Assembly (NCBI RefSeq): GCF_963678635.1
Contig: NC_087064.1
Coordinates: 79,462,512-79,526,511 of the forward strand
Source of the DNA: Symsagittifera roscoffensis
Taxonomy: Eukaryota; Xenacoelomorpha; Acoela; Convolutidae
Length of the DNA stretch: 64,000 nt
Direction: 5' to 3'
How positions within the stretch are numbered: the stretch's first letter is position 1; each line of letters begins with the position of its first letter. Shown here one piece after another: positions 11,066 to 22,402 of the stretch. Made by a program: the position numbers and the translations under genes. The notes beneath the pieces are model-generated. The model did no database searches and had not been told where the DNA came from. It worked only from the letters and a program-made list of their open reading frames with translations.

Positions 11066-11469
11066 ATCTGGTGGCTCTGTTTTTTTGCATTGAATAGACT
11101 CGGAGAAATTAGAACTTGTGGAAACAAACCATGCTAGAGTAAGGATAGCCAGTTTTTCTGGAAGTAGCATAGGATATTCGGACCACAGTCATCTATGTCA
11201 CGATACTATTGTTAGCGAAAATATATAATCAAAACAATTTTTCCCCCTAAGTAGTTTTTGGGCGATATGAGATGATTCAGTTAGGTAATAATTTGCAACA
11301 ATCAAGTGATTTTAGCCAAAATAAAAATAAAATTGCATAAGGATTAGATCAGAAGTTTACTCCTCCGTGTAAATTAGTCAGAAAAACGCGAAGAAATTGA
11401 GAATTTGAGGGTGTTCAAAGCAGGTTTGGCGAAGTGAATTCGTAAATTGGAGAGTTGTGTTGTGTTTAG

Positions 11470-13277
11470 GGAGGACAGTGCTACACTATGCGGTGAGTGG
11501 TGACCAGTTGGAGGTGGCCGACAAACTGATCGGAGAGTGCGGAGCCAGCGTGGATGTGGAAGACATCGAGGGACACACTCCACTCCACGTGGCCACCTCA
11601 GTTCCCATGTGTGCACTGCTGTTACGTCACGGCGCTCATATAGACGCCAGGGACTCAAACGGTCGCACGGGTCTGCATCTGAGTGTGATGAGGGGCGAAG
11701 GACACCGAGAAGCAGAACCTTCTACGTCATCTTCTCTCATTGCTTTCTTCCTGGACAAATCTGCAGAGATAGATGCCACAGATTGTATGGGCTGGAATGT
11801 GCTGCACCTCGCTTGTCTCTTCACTCCCCCGCCTCTTCTCCTTCGGACCCTGTCCATGCTACTAAGCAGAACGAGGGCCACTGAAGGAATCGGACGAGAA
11901 GAAGGAGCTGTTGATATGAATCTGAATAGTTCAGTTTCATTGCAGCGTGACTATAGTAGTAGTAGCAGCAGCAGCAAAGGAACATTAATCAATTGTGCAA
12001 TGCGGACAGACAAAGACATGCTGAGTTTGCAGTTGATTCGACTGCTGGTTGATAGTGGTGCTAACAAATGCAATGTGGCCTCTGCGTTATTTGAGGCAGT
12101 TGGCAAGAATCTGCTACAGACATTCTCTTATCTCATCGATTATTTCAGTGGAGAAGTGTCGCTTGAACTTAGGAAGCAACTCGCTTTCTCTGCCATCCGA
12201 GAAGCGAAGCTGTCGTTTGTCATGTTCTTCTTTGATCATTCAGATGATAACGGCAGTGGACAGCAAGTGGCAATTGCCGCCTCTGACATCTGTCAAGTGA
12301 CCCTTGAGGTCCCCTTTAGTAGGAGCAGTAACGTGTTGCTGTATCCCATAGAGATGTGTTTGGCTGCCACTGTTTCAGCCGTGGCCTCCGTCGCTCATTC
12401 GTCCACCACAGAATCTGCTCCTGAACATAATCGTGGTAGCCTGTTTGAGGTGGAAGAGCTATTAGAGGCACACGCACAAGTGTTTAATTTCCTGTTCCAG
12501 CTCTACACCGGCAGTAATAGTAGTGGACCAGTGTACAAGTTCGACTTCCTCACAGGCGCCGCCACGCCTCTCCTGGCTACGAGCCTTCAGTACGCATCTA
12601 GGCACCAGACTCTGTTCCACATGCTCACTCAGTGGCTCCTACTCAACTCCTCTTCCTCAGTTGTGGTTGACCCCATACCCGCCGTGACCAAACTTGGGGA
12701 CCTGTCCAGTTCAGAAATCATGCAATCAAATAACTACAGCAATCGTCGCTCGCGCCAGCCACTGCAGGTGTCAAGTCTTTGGTTCATACTCTCCGTCTCC
12801 GACTGTTGTGCCTCCTGCAGAAGCTATTGGAATCGGTTTCAGTTTAGACTGTGGAGGTCTTTGTTGACTGCTTCTACGAGTGATGAATCCGAAATTAATG
12901 TACCACGTCAGTCGGCTCCATCTGGACTTGCCTTGCTAATTTCGCTGTCTCTAGTCTCCAACACTGACAAGTGGGTCAAGGACGTCGTCTCGTCCTTAAG
13001 CGCAAGCAACGCCAGTAGCAACAGCAACAGCATCCTCTGTCTGCTCAATGAGGAATGCCCGGGAAGTTTGAGGGAGCTGAGTGCATCGGTAGTTCGGACC
13101 ACCTTGTTTACCCCCGAAGAAGTGTTACAGTTACAGTTTGACAAGAAACTGCCTCTGCATTTAGCGAAGCTTGTCGGAAAGAGTTTTTCATCGCTAGATA
13201 ATCAAACAAAAGCTTTGATGGCACAGTGCTCCGACGTAGTAGCCAAAAGGGCAGCCGCCGTCAATATGTGCAATTGA
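11470..13277 (+). CDS. Ankyrin-repeat protein, exon 3 (terminal)
   Basis: The acceptor is TTGTGTTTAG before GGAGGACAG; phase 1 gives DGRTVLHYAV across the junction. Residues 586 to about 715 are the best ankyrin repeats of the protein: GRTVLHYAVSGDQLEVADKL, GHTPLHVATSVPMCALLLRH, GRTGLHLSVM and GWNVLHLACLF. The remaining 470 residues (720-1187) have no repeat, membrane segment or motif that I recognise; they are Ser-rich and contain LFEAVGKNLLQTFSYLIDYF. The stop TGA is at 13275-13277. The three exons total 3564 bases, 1187 residues plus stop, with no frame break, so the gene looks intact. It lies wholly within a TTLL5 intron on the same strand. GC content is clearly above the flanking intron. 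Confidence 0.9.
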
Positions 13278-13410
13278 TTGTGACTATTTGCATTAAATTA
13301 AATGTTAATGAACAAACCCATTGTTAATCACCACTTATTTAAGTGGATCGAGTTTTCAGGCGTTCCCTAGCTAGAATTTCTGCTTATTTATTTGAGTAAA
13401 TCAACGTACT

Positions 13411-13416
13411 AATAAA
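13411..13416 (+). terminator. Probable poly(A) signal of the ankyrin gene
   Basis: AATAAA lies 134 bases after the stop codon, and GT-rich sequence follows within 50 bases (13460-13466). This would end the nested transcript inside the TTLL5 intron. Confidence 0.6.
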
Positions 13417-13749
13417 AAGGTCTCAAGTGCATTGTAATTATTGATACTGATTTATTTGGTGTCGATGAACATTATTTAGAGGGGATATTCTCATGATAGA
13501 GGTACCGACTTTAACCAATCAGAAATGTTAGTCGTTCCTATTGGCTAAATCACGTTTGCGCAAAACCGAAGTCATTATTAACAGGAAATCAATTATAGCT
13601 GGAGCACAGAATTCTTTTTTCATTTTTTAAAAATCGGTTCAAGGTGTTTTCCAGTACCCGACTTCGATTTCGCTATATTTGAGATTGCGTGTAGCTGCTA
13701 TTTTCTAATCGCTCAATATTAATTTATATGGCCTAGATTTATTCGAATT

Positions 13750-14060
13750 CTTTAACCTTGCGATAGCAAGGGTATTGCAATCAGGTACTAGACTTTTTAC
13801 CGTTGATAACTTCGTTCACAGAATGGTCAAAATTAGAAATGGCAAGTATAGGTTCTCAGTTCGAATGAATTAAAATTTTGTGGTGTCTCCGTCACATTTG
13901 GTCTGGGGTTAACAAATACGCAGGGGACCGTAAAGGTCCTGGGTTCGAATCTGGCAGGATCTGTTTTTTTTTTTCAAACGAGAATTTTTCGTTTCAGAAA
14001 AGTTGTCGGCTTATTATTTATCTGCTTTTAAGTTTTGTCGGATTAGTTGCCGCATCTTAG
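13750..14060 (+). repeat. Rep-B SINE with upstream GATTGCAAGG-type block
   Basis: A block reading CTTGCGATAGCAAGGGTATT leads into a tRNA-like head (GGTCTGGGGTTAACAAATAC as A-box region, then GGGTTCGAATCTGGC as B-box). The body TTATTTATCTGCTTTTAAG and TTGTCGGATTAGTTGCCGCA follows. The same upstream block, head and body recur at 19.63-19.93 kb, so the block belongs to the repeat. Confidence 0.7.
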
Positions 14061-14885
14061 AATTGTTTTTTTTTCAGATGCGCATTTAACATTATAGTTG
14101 TTTTTAGTGTTTTGATCTACTTCGGTTTGTTATTTTTTTAAACTTGACTTCGTATTTTCTTTTTTTTTCGCTTGAAAAATTATTTTGCCCAATTGATTTC
14201 GGCATATATTCAATTGGCTAAGTGACCTCACTATGAGTAGTTTCGACAACTAATTTTCATGCTCACCTCTGTGTATTGCACAAATTGCTAAAATCTTAAT
14301 TGAATTTAAAGTTTTTCTTGACAACATTTTTTCTTTACTTTTTTGTCGGCTTGATAGATTTCAGCCTTTATTATATGAGTCAATAGTCTCATATTGCGTC
14401 TCAAAGTTTATGATTGCGTGTGTATGTTTTGAGGGTTAGGAGAACTTAATAGTTTTTTATTAGTTTTTAAGTTTAGTAAGTTTTTTTTATTAGTCTTTTA
14501 GTTTAGTAAGTTTTCTTTGGCTTTTGTCTTTTATTTTCCTTTTTTGGGATTTTCATATATCGGCTGATTGGGCTCATTTTGTTTCATTTAACGAGCAAAG
14601 AAAGTGTGTTATGAGCATGAGGGGACGTAACGTTTTGTCTGAAACTCGTTGATTTTTTTTTCGGTTTAGAGGGTTTCTACTAAGCTATTTTCGGCTTTGT
14701 TACCACTTGGTTTTGTTTCTTCCGATGCCAATTTCTCATTTCATTGTCTTGACATGTTTTTGTTTCGATCAGAATTTTTTGATTATTTTTTTTCGGCTCG
14801 GGATTTTTTTTTAAACTTTGCTAGCCATGTTTATACCTAGACTACAACACTTTTGGTGTAAGTTCCCTCTCTGAAGAGGTATGCT

Positions 14886-14946
14886 AAGTTGTGGATAGAA
14901 TTGTTTACTAGACTTTTTTTCCAGTAAACAATTCTATCCACAACTT
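14886..14946. repeat. Perfect 24-bp inverted repeat with 13-base loop
   Basis: The left arm (14886-14909, AAGTTGTGGATAGAATTGTT and four more bases) is the exact reverse complement of 14923-14946. The loop AGACTTTTTTTCC is T-rich. It sits just upstream of a SINE head and replaces the GATTGCAAGG-type block seen before other copies. Confidence 0.9.
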
Positions 14947-14994
14947 TGGTACCTTGGTTCAGTATGAATTCAAATTTGTAGTGTATATCGCACA

Positions 14995-15140
14995 CTTAGC
15001 CTGGTGGTAACGAATACGTCTGGGATGGCAAAGGTCCTGGGTTCGAATCTGACCAGAACCCGTTTTTTAAACGGCTGATGTTCCGGTTCAAAAAAAATTC
15101 GCCTTATCGTTTGTCTGCTTATTTTAACGGCTTAGTTGAC
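14995..15140 (+). repeat. Rep-B tRNA-derived SINE, well-preserved copy
   Basis: The A-box region CTTAGCCTGGTGGTAACGAA, the B-box GGGTTCGAATCTGACC and the body GTTTGTCTGCTTATTTTAACG then GGCTTAGTTGACGCATCT are all present in order. Confidence 0.75.
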
Positions 15141-15534
15141 GCATCTGAGAATCGCTTATTTTAGCTGAAAACAATTTTTACTGCAATTATTTTAAGCATT
15201 TTAAAAGTCCGGCATGATCGAAATTTGCTTTTCAATTTGTAATTTTACCAGCTCGATTTGTTAAAATGTCACTTTATTTTTTCATTGTTTCTTCTTTTTT
15301 TATCGGCTTAATAATTTTCGGCTTCATATCGACGACCTAGTGGCCTCTTTTTGCGTTCCTACGTCCAAAAAAAAACTTTTGTCCGCGTGTGTGTGCTCTG
15401 AGGGGAAAAGCGACTTAACAGTTTTTATAAGTGAAGGATTTTTTGAATTTCTTATCGGCATGAAAGGTTTCTGCTCAGGTTTTTCGGCTTTGTTACCGCT
15501 TGGTAACCATAAATTAAAATCAAATCAAACGTTC

Positions 15535-15850
15535 GGCGCATCTGGAGTAAAGGTAAAACAACTGCTTGAGACGGCAAAGGTCTGCGGTTTGAATCCGGCC
15601 TTTTTTGCAAACTAGAGTTCTTGTGCTTTTTCGGATTATCTTCCGTCTGTTTATTTTTGTCGGCTTAGTTCCCGTGGCTCGATGCTTCAGCTTTATTCCA
15701 AGTTGCTGTAACCTCCATGCTTGAGACGACAAAGCTCGGGAGTTCGGTTTCAGTTGAAACTTGTTGTTCTTGCAAATAAAAAATTTTGGCTAATTTAGAT
15801 TATTGTCTGTCTGCTTATTTTTATCTGCTTATTTCCACAGAAAGGATTTT
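15535..15850 (+). repeat. Two adjacent Rep-B SINE copies
   Basis: The first head is TGCTTGAGACGGCAAAGGTC with GGTTTGAATCCGGCC. The second starts near 15715 with CATGCTTGAGACGACAAAGC. Each is followed by the TCTGTTTATTTTTGTCGGCT type of body. The pair is repeated, diverged, at 20305-20605, so the double unit moved or was duplicated as one. Confidence 0.65.
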
Positions 15851-16327
15851 TTTGAAAACTTGGCTTCTGTATAGTATTCTCAAAACTCTTTGTAGAGTTT
15901 CTAATGTTGTAGGTAATTTTGTTCCGGATATATTGGACTTAAGTTGCAAATTCTATTGACCAAAACGATTTATGAATTTTTCCGTTTTATTTTCATAGTC
16001 AATCATATTTGTATCGCAAGTGGTGCGAAGCTCAGCTTCATCTCTGTGTTGAGGTTCTTGTGATTTCTTGTAGATTTTGGATTACACAATCCTTATTGGC
16101 TAAAAGTAACTGAAAATAAATATCCAACATTTGGTCCTTCATCATGGGGGAAGCCGCCATTATTAAGGTCGCGTGGTTTATTTTTATTACGCTCAGTAAT
16201 AGTTTGAGTTCATTTCCTAGAAGAAAGGCAAACTACGTTCTCCAATTACGAAGTGCAAATGGCATAAAAAACCTTAATGACTTGATTTTTCGAAAGTGAG
16301 TTTTTGGATTTCTCAGCAGAATAGAGA

Positions 16328-17313
16328 AAGTCTATCTGGTTTATCTAATTGGGTTGGTTTTCGAGAATGTGGGTTCGTTCTAATGATACACGATTCTTGA
16401 ATGTCAAAGAGCTTTAGTGTGATAACACGAGTGTAGCGTTCCGTGATAGAACGATGCAAATTTTTTCCAACCTAAGTCGCAAATAAAAAGGTTACTTATA
16501 GTGTCAATTTTGCATCCTTAGGCTGCATACGCATTATAATATCATGGGCTTTGACATATGATTCGCAATAAGTTAGCACAGTTGACGCTTTTTTAATTCA
16601 TCAATTGAACCGAAAAAGTTTATTTGTTTTATAAAACAGTATAATAATTATAATCACATTTCAGAATTTTCCCAACTCGATATACTTCGCGACTTTTTTT
16701 GCAAGGCATAACTTAGAAGCAATTTGTTTATATACATCTTAATTTATTTCTGAAAAGTTTGAGTTTTTGTGCATTTTTAAAATCCTGAATTTTTTGTTCT
16801 TTTCTGCTCGTGTTTGCGAAGTTGCATCTTCGCTCTGTATAGTTTTTATTAGCTTCGAAAGTTTTTACATCAAAATTAAACTTGCTTTTCAGGCACACAT
16901 GGTTTTTGAGAAAAATACTACACCTGAGGTGGTAAAGGTTCTGTGTTTGAACCAGACCAGAATTTTTTTTATTCAAAAGGGAAATAATCTGTTTCAAAAA
17001 TTGTCGACCTGTTGTGTGTCTGCTTATGTTTGGTCGGCTTCCTTGTTACGGATTTTTGCTGGGCCGTAAGTAATTTTTATTGTAACTGAAAGAGGTTTCA
17101 TTTGTTAGTGTAATTTGTACACTTACTAAGTTTGTAATTTTTTTCGCTGGTTTGTTTGGCTTCAGTTTTTTTGCTTATGTTTTATCGAGTAAGTGACCTA
17201 GTTAAGCGTTGTTTTAAAGGAAAAAAAAAGATTTTTACTCCTGTGTGTTTGCGGAGGGAGAGCGTCAAAGTTTATATTTTCGGAACTCTCAAAAATATCC
17301 AATTGAAAAAAAA
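16328..17313 (+). repeat. 986-bp tandem duplication, copy 1
   Basis: This segment is repeated immediately downstream with an offset of exactly 986 bases. It contains a Rep-A tail, a Rep-C copy (16415), a Rep-D palindrome (16812) and a Rep-B SINE (16895-17060). I noticed one difference between copies (ACTCCTGTG here, ACTCTTGTG in copy 2). Confidence 0.95.
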
Positions 17314-18299
17314 AAGTCTATCTGGTTTATCTAATTGGGTTGGTTTTCGAGAATGTGGGTTCGTTCTAATGATACACGATTCTTGAATGTCAAAGAGCTT
17401 TAGTGTGATAACACGAGTGTAGCGTTCCGTGATAGAACGATGCAAATTTTTTCCAACCTAAGTCGCAAATAAAAAGGTTACTTATAGTGTCAATTTTGCA
17501 TCCTTAGGCTGCATACGCATTATAATATCATGGGCTTTGACATATGATTCGCAATAAGTTAGCACAGTTGACGCTTTTTTAATTCATCAATTGAACCGAA
17601 AAAGTTTATTTGTTTTATAAAACAGTATAATAATTATAATCACATTTCAGAATTTTCCCAACTCGATATACTTCGCGACTTTTTTTGCAAGGCATAACTT
17701 AGAAGCAATTTGTTTATATACATCTTAATTTATTTCTGAAAAGTTTGAGTTTTTGTGCATTTTTAAAATCCTGAATTTTTTGTTCTTTTCTGCTCGTGTT
17801 TGCGAAGTTGCATCTTCGCTCTGTATAGTTTTTATTAGCTTCGAAAGTTTTTACATCAAAATTAAACTTGCTTTTCAGGCACACATGGTTTTTGAGAAAA
17901 ATACTACACCTGAGGTGGTAAAGGTTCTGTGTTTGAACCAGACCAGAATTTTTTTTATTCAAAAGGGAAATAATCTGTTTCAAAAATTGTCGACCTGTTG
18001 TGTGTCTGCTTATGTTTGGTCGGCTTCCTTGTTACGGATTTTTGCTGGGCCGTAAGTAATTTTTATTGTAACTGAAAGAGGTTTCATTTGTTAGTGTAAT
18101 TTGTACACTTACTAAGTTTGTAATTTTTTTCGCTGGTTTGTTTGGCTTCAGTTTTTTTGCTTATGTTTTATCGAGTAAGTGACCTAGTTAAGCGTTGTTT
18201 TAAAGGAAAAAAAAAGATTTTTACTCTTGTGTGTTTGCGGAGGGAGAGCGTCAAAGTTTATATTTTCGGAACTCTCAAAAATATCCAATTGAAAAAAAA
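17314..18299 (+). repeat. 986-bp tandem duplication, copy 2
   Basis: This is the second unit, joined to the first through a run of A. It ends at the A run at about 18292-18301, after which the sequence is unique. The open frames in it are copies of those in unit 1 and show no similarity to a known protein. Confidence 0.95.
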
Positions 18300-18527
18300 A
18301 ACTGCTCGACGGTAGTCCAACCAATTTTTGCCGGCTTAGTTGCCGATCAATTTTTGTGTCTGAATACTTATTAAACGCGAGTGTTTCTGTTTTTAAATTG
18401 AACATCTTTACAGCTAAATTTCTGAAAGTCTTGTAGTTATGGTTTTTTCCAAATGTTCTAATTGTTTTTCGACTTAGTGGCTTATGTTTCATTTTCTGTC
18501 TGCTAGCTTGAAATGCTATGTGTGTGT

Positions 18528-18568
18528 GGTATCGCAAGTGGTGCGAAGCACCGCTTCGCCTCTGTGTC
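18528..18568. repeat. Rep-D short palindromic repeat, best copy
   Basis: The motif reads TATCGCAAGTGGTGCGAAGC, then ACCGCTTCGCCTCTGTGT. GCGAAGC and GCTTCGC pair as a stem. I see the same motif, more or less worn, near 1640, 9100, 16012, 16812, 17798, 18650, 20808, 23268, 30600, 31445, 35215, 38352, 42090 and 42635. It often ends a larger repeat, so it may be a terminal hairpin of a mobile element. Confidence 0.75.
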
Positions 18569-18764
18569 CAAGCTTCATTTTGAAACTCTATCTGTCTCGA
18601 TACGCTAAGTGAAACATTACCGTTGTGTTACATTGTGACTATTTTTCCTGGCCTGCAAGTGATGCGAAACACCGCTTGGTATCACTAACTTTTTCAAATC
18701 TAATGCTTAAATTTACGAGAAATTGTTTACTAAAAAGTTTGATAAATTTGATATTTTATTTAAC

Positions 18765-19045
18765 GTTTTAACTGCCGATGAACATAGTGAAGACGCTTTA
18801 ATAGGTCATGTTGATTTTGGTTTATTTCTTCAGTAAAAACTGAAAATTTTTTTACACCAAATTTGATCTTTTGCCCTTTGACTTTCAATTTTTTATTCTC
18901 AATTTAAATTCATACGCTAAAAGGAAGGCAAATTACGCTTTCTTAAGGAAGCAGAAATAGTACGAAGAAAAACGAATCTTTTCTAAAGGTTCGAACGTGA
19001 ATTTTAGTTTTATATTTCTCAGTGGAAATTATTCCGAAACTCTAA
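18765..19045 (+). repeat. Rep-A dispersed repeat, diverged copy
   Basis: It begins TAACTGCCGATGAACATAGT with the TTTAATAGGTCATG block and runs through CTAAAAGGAAGGCAAATTAC. A further partial copy follows at 19180-19360 (TTCCGCTCGCCAATAGCAAA). Confidence 0.65.
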
Positions 19046-19629
19046 TTCGAAGTGTGCAAATATAATAGTACTGAATATTTTAGTCTTCAATAAATTAATA
19101 TTAGTGAGCACGGAGTGAGTTTTAAATTTTTAAGGTCGTGGTTTTTTTGGACAAAGTGTTTAAATGTATTTCCGTTCAATTTTTTTTTATTTTGTCGGCA
19201 AAACTTTCGATTTCATCTTCAGTTATCTTTGTTTTGCCCAGTGAAATGGAAATTCCGCTCGCCAATAGCAAATGTGGGAATGGCTCGAAAAACGGAGCTT
19301 GATTTTTCATATGTTCATGTAAATGTTCATTTTCCGAGTGGAAATAAAAAACATTACCTTCTAGCTCAGCTTTCTAACTTGTTTTAGTTCTGTTTAAACG
19401 TTTCATCAGAGTGGATTCTCGGCGCTGAGGTGCTCTAATTTTTAAAGAGCTGAGGTGCTCTAATTTCTAAACTTTTTTATTATCAAATGTCTCTTTGAAT
19501 TCCGTATCTCTTTTCCCATTATTCGCTATGTTTTCATTTCCATAAAACCTTAAAAGTTTGTTGCTGCAGTCTTTGCGTAGCGTAGCCTATTAAGAGTGAA
19601 AATATGAGATTTTGTTCGTGCTTAGTTCT

Positions 19630-19935
19630 GGTTATTACCCTCGCGATTGCAAGGGTATTGCAATTGGGTTCTTGACTTTTTTCCCGTGAACAGCTTTGTC
19701 CACAGGACTCATCAAACTGATGGTAACTTGGTTCATAATGAATTCAAAATTTGAAGTGTCTCTTACACGCTTAGCTTGGTGGTAACTAATGCGGCTGGGA
19801 CGGTAAAGTTCCTGGGTTCGAATCTGACCTGGACCAGTTTTTTTTCAAACGGTTATTGCTACGGCTCAAAAAAAATTCTGCCTATTATTTGTCTGCTTAT
19901 GTTTTATCGGATATGTTGCCACATCTAGGAACAGT
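19630..19935 (+). repeat. Rep-B SINE with upstream block, second full-length copy
   Basis: CCTCGCGATTGCAAGGGTAT starts the block, followed by TTGACTTTTTTCCCGTGAAC. The tRNA-like head (TTAGCTTGGTGGTAACTAAT, then GGGTTCGAATCTGACC) and the body (ATTTGTCTGCTTATGTTTTA) follow. Confidence 0.75.
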
Positions 19936-20304
19936 TCATTTTAGCTGTAAACTATTTAAACTACAGTTGTTTTTATCATTTTAAAAATCCAGCCGAATCG
20001 AAATTTGCTTTTCACATTATTTGTAATTTTACCAGCTCGATTTCTTGAATTTTTTTTTTAAATCGTATTTCTTATCGGCTTAAAAAGTTTTGGCCTAATT
20101 AACAACTAAGTGGCCTCTTTTTGCGTCATTACGTCAGAAAAAATTTTTTTTGTGCGCGTATGTGTGCTCTGATGGGAAAAGGGACTTGAAATTTTTAATA
20201 ATCATTGAATTTTTTTGAATTTCTTTTCGGCATGAAGGGTTTCTGCTCAAATTTTTTCGGCTTTGTTGCCGCTTGATAATTATAAATTCAAATCCGATCA
20301 AATA

Positions 20305-20605
20305 TCCGGCGTACCTGGTGTAGAGATAAAATAAATGCTTGATGGCAAAATTTGCGGTTCGAATCTGGCCGGGCCTTATTTTGCAAACTATAGTTTTTGT
20401 GCTTTTTCGGATTATCATCCGTCTGTTTATTTTTGTCGGCTTAGCTCCCGTAGCTCGATAGTTCAGCTGTATTCCAAGTTGCTGTAACCCCATGCTTGAG
20501 ACGACAATTTCCGGGTGTTCGATTCCAGTTGGACTTGTTTCTCTTGTAAATAGAAAATTTTGGCTAATTTAGATAATTGTCTGTCTGCTAATTTTTGTCG
20601 GCTCA
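20305..20605 (+). repeat. Paired Rep-B SINE copies, duplicate of the 15.5-kb pair
   Basis: Heads near 20320 (GGTTCGAATCTGGCCGGG) and 20490 (CATGCTTGAGACGACAAT) have the same spacing as the pair at 15535-15850. A 33-bp direct repeat (CATTTGCCGCGTTTCTAATG type) follows at about 20648-20710. Confidence 0.65.
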
Positions 20606-21957
20606 GTTCCGCAGAAAGGACTTTTTGAAAACTTGGCTTCTTTATAGCATTTGCCGCGTTTCTAATGGTCAGCATTTGCCCAAAGCTATTTGCCGCGTTT
20701 CTAATGGTCAGGCAATTTTGTTCCGGACGTTTTCGTTTTGGGCTTTTGTTACAATTTTTATTGACAAAAACGATTTTTCCGTTTGGTTTTTATAAAATTT
20801 ATGTTTGTATCGCAAGTGGTGCGAAGCTTAGCTTCACCTCTGTGTTGCAATGGTCGAAACTGAAGTTTTCAGGAATTCTGAAAAATTCTCAAACGCACAA
20901 AATAATAAGCAAGAGGTTCCTAGTTTTGAATCTCTCGGAAGCATGTATCAATGGAATGCTTTATAGAACTCAAAATCACGAAAATCGTGAATTCTGAATA
21001 TTTATCATTCTTTTTCTTAAAACTTCCCATTGATCTCGAAAGGAGATGATCGTCAAAAATTGATGTCCTTAAAGCTTCTGCAACTTTCGGCAGTAATTTT
21101 GTATATTATTTTAAAAAGTATTTAATTTTTTGTTTGCCACTTTGATTTCTCTATTTTTATGGCTACACGGTTATTGTCCTGGTTGATTTCTCAATTTTTG
21201 ATCCTATCCTTTTTATGCTTTATTTGTGCTTGAAAATACTGCGTGTGTAGTTCTGAGTGTAAATTTGATTTCCTTTATTGGTTTTTTTTAATCCATCAGA
21301 AAAATTTTATTAACTTATTTTGTGTGTTACTTTTCTGACGCTTTTTATAATTTGCTCTGTCTTCTGTTTAATATTTTGGTGGCAATTTTACAAAATTTGG
21401 TCGATCATATATTTGCTTTTTGTTCCGACCATTGAAAATGGAGAGGAACTTTGTATTCGGGTGTGTTTTAGTTTTTTCTTTTTGTTTTCCACGCAAAATC
21501 AGGTACCACAAATAATCATCGGACTAAGTTGAGTGATATATCATATTAATTTTTCGTATCAATTCAATTCGAGCGAATAAAGAAGTGAGCAGGCTTACAA
21601 CAGCTGAATTGTGCCTGATTTAGGACCTTAAAACTTAATGTAAGAATGTAAAACTAGTAAAATTTTGTCCAATTTGCCTTTATTACTATGACTGTCTAAT
21701 ATGCTTAAATTATATTTATATGTCAGATACTTTTATCAAACCAAGCCGAAAAAACTACACTAATTTGGAAAAGAAAACTTAAGACCATGGTCGAAACATT
21801 CTGTGCTACTTGCACAGTAACCGGCTATCCTTGTTTTTCATCTGTGTTTGCATAAAAAGTTTTTTCTGCTTGTTCGTTTTTTTAGTGTATTTTTAGCCCA
21901 TTTTATATTGACATCAAACTTTGTGATTTTGCTGTTATCTTATGGATAGTTCCTTTA

Positions 21958-22402
21958 TTAAAAGTAAAGAAGGTAGTGAAGACTCATATAGGTCTCGCTG
22001 ATTTTTTTTCCAGGAAAAAGTCTTAAAATAGTGAGTGATTCACTTAGGTTTAATGCACTTTTTGGGTTTAATTGAAATTCATCTGCTGAAAGTGACGTAA
22101 ATAGCACTCCCAAATTCGAACGTGGAAATGGCGCGAAAAAACGTGAACTATTTCTAGTTTCGGAAGTGGAAATTATTTTTGAGATTTCTCAGCTGAATAA
22201 AAACTTTACCTATTAACCTAGTTTTCTCAAGGTGGGTTCATGTTATCGAAAAATGCCAATTATAAGTTGTTCTAGAAATTCAAAGAGCTTAAAGAGTATC
22301 TATTTTTTTCTTTGAAATTCGAAATTTGGGATTTTTTCAACAAAGTCAGTGTTTTTTCGTTTACTTGCGTTCATTACTCTTTTCCAATCTTCGATTGACT
22401 AT
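21958..22402 (+). repeat. Rep-A dispersed repeat, near full-length copy
   Basis: The order is AAGAAGGTAGTGAAGACTC, ATATAGGTCTCGCTGA, T run to CCAGGAAAAAG, AACGTGAACTATTTCTAG and TTTTCCAATCTTCGATTG. It lies about 280 bases before the next TTLL5 exon. Confidence 0.75.

Larger units (their letters stand above)
8043..11469 (+). other. Intron 2 of the ankyrin gene, repeat-filled
   Basis: The 3.4-kb intron holds a satellite-like fragment (8090-8300), a Rep-C copy (8467-8640), a tRNA-Lys-like SINE head (9300-9370), a 98-bp triplication (9348-9635) and Rep-A copies (9672-10155, 10150-10290, 10900-11065). No further exon is supported. The open frame at 10733-11017 lies in Rep-A sequence. Confidence 0.7.

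Noticed and set aside
16767-17069. Duplicated 100-residue open frames at 16767 and 17753
   Set aside because: They are identical because of the 986-bp duplication, and they cross Rep-D and SINE sequence, so identity does not show selection.
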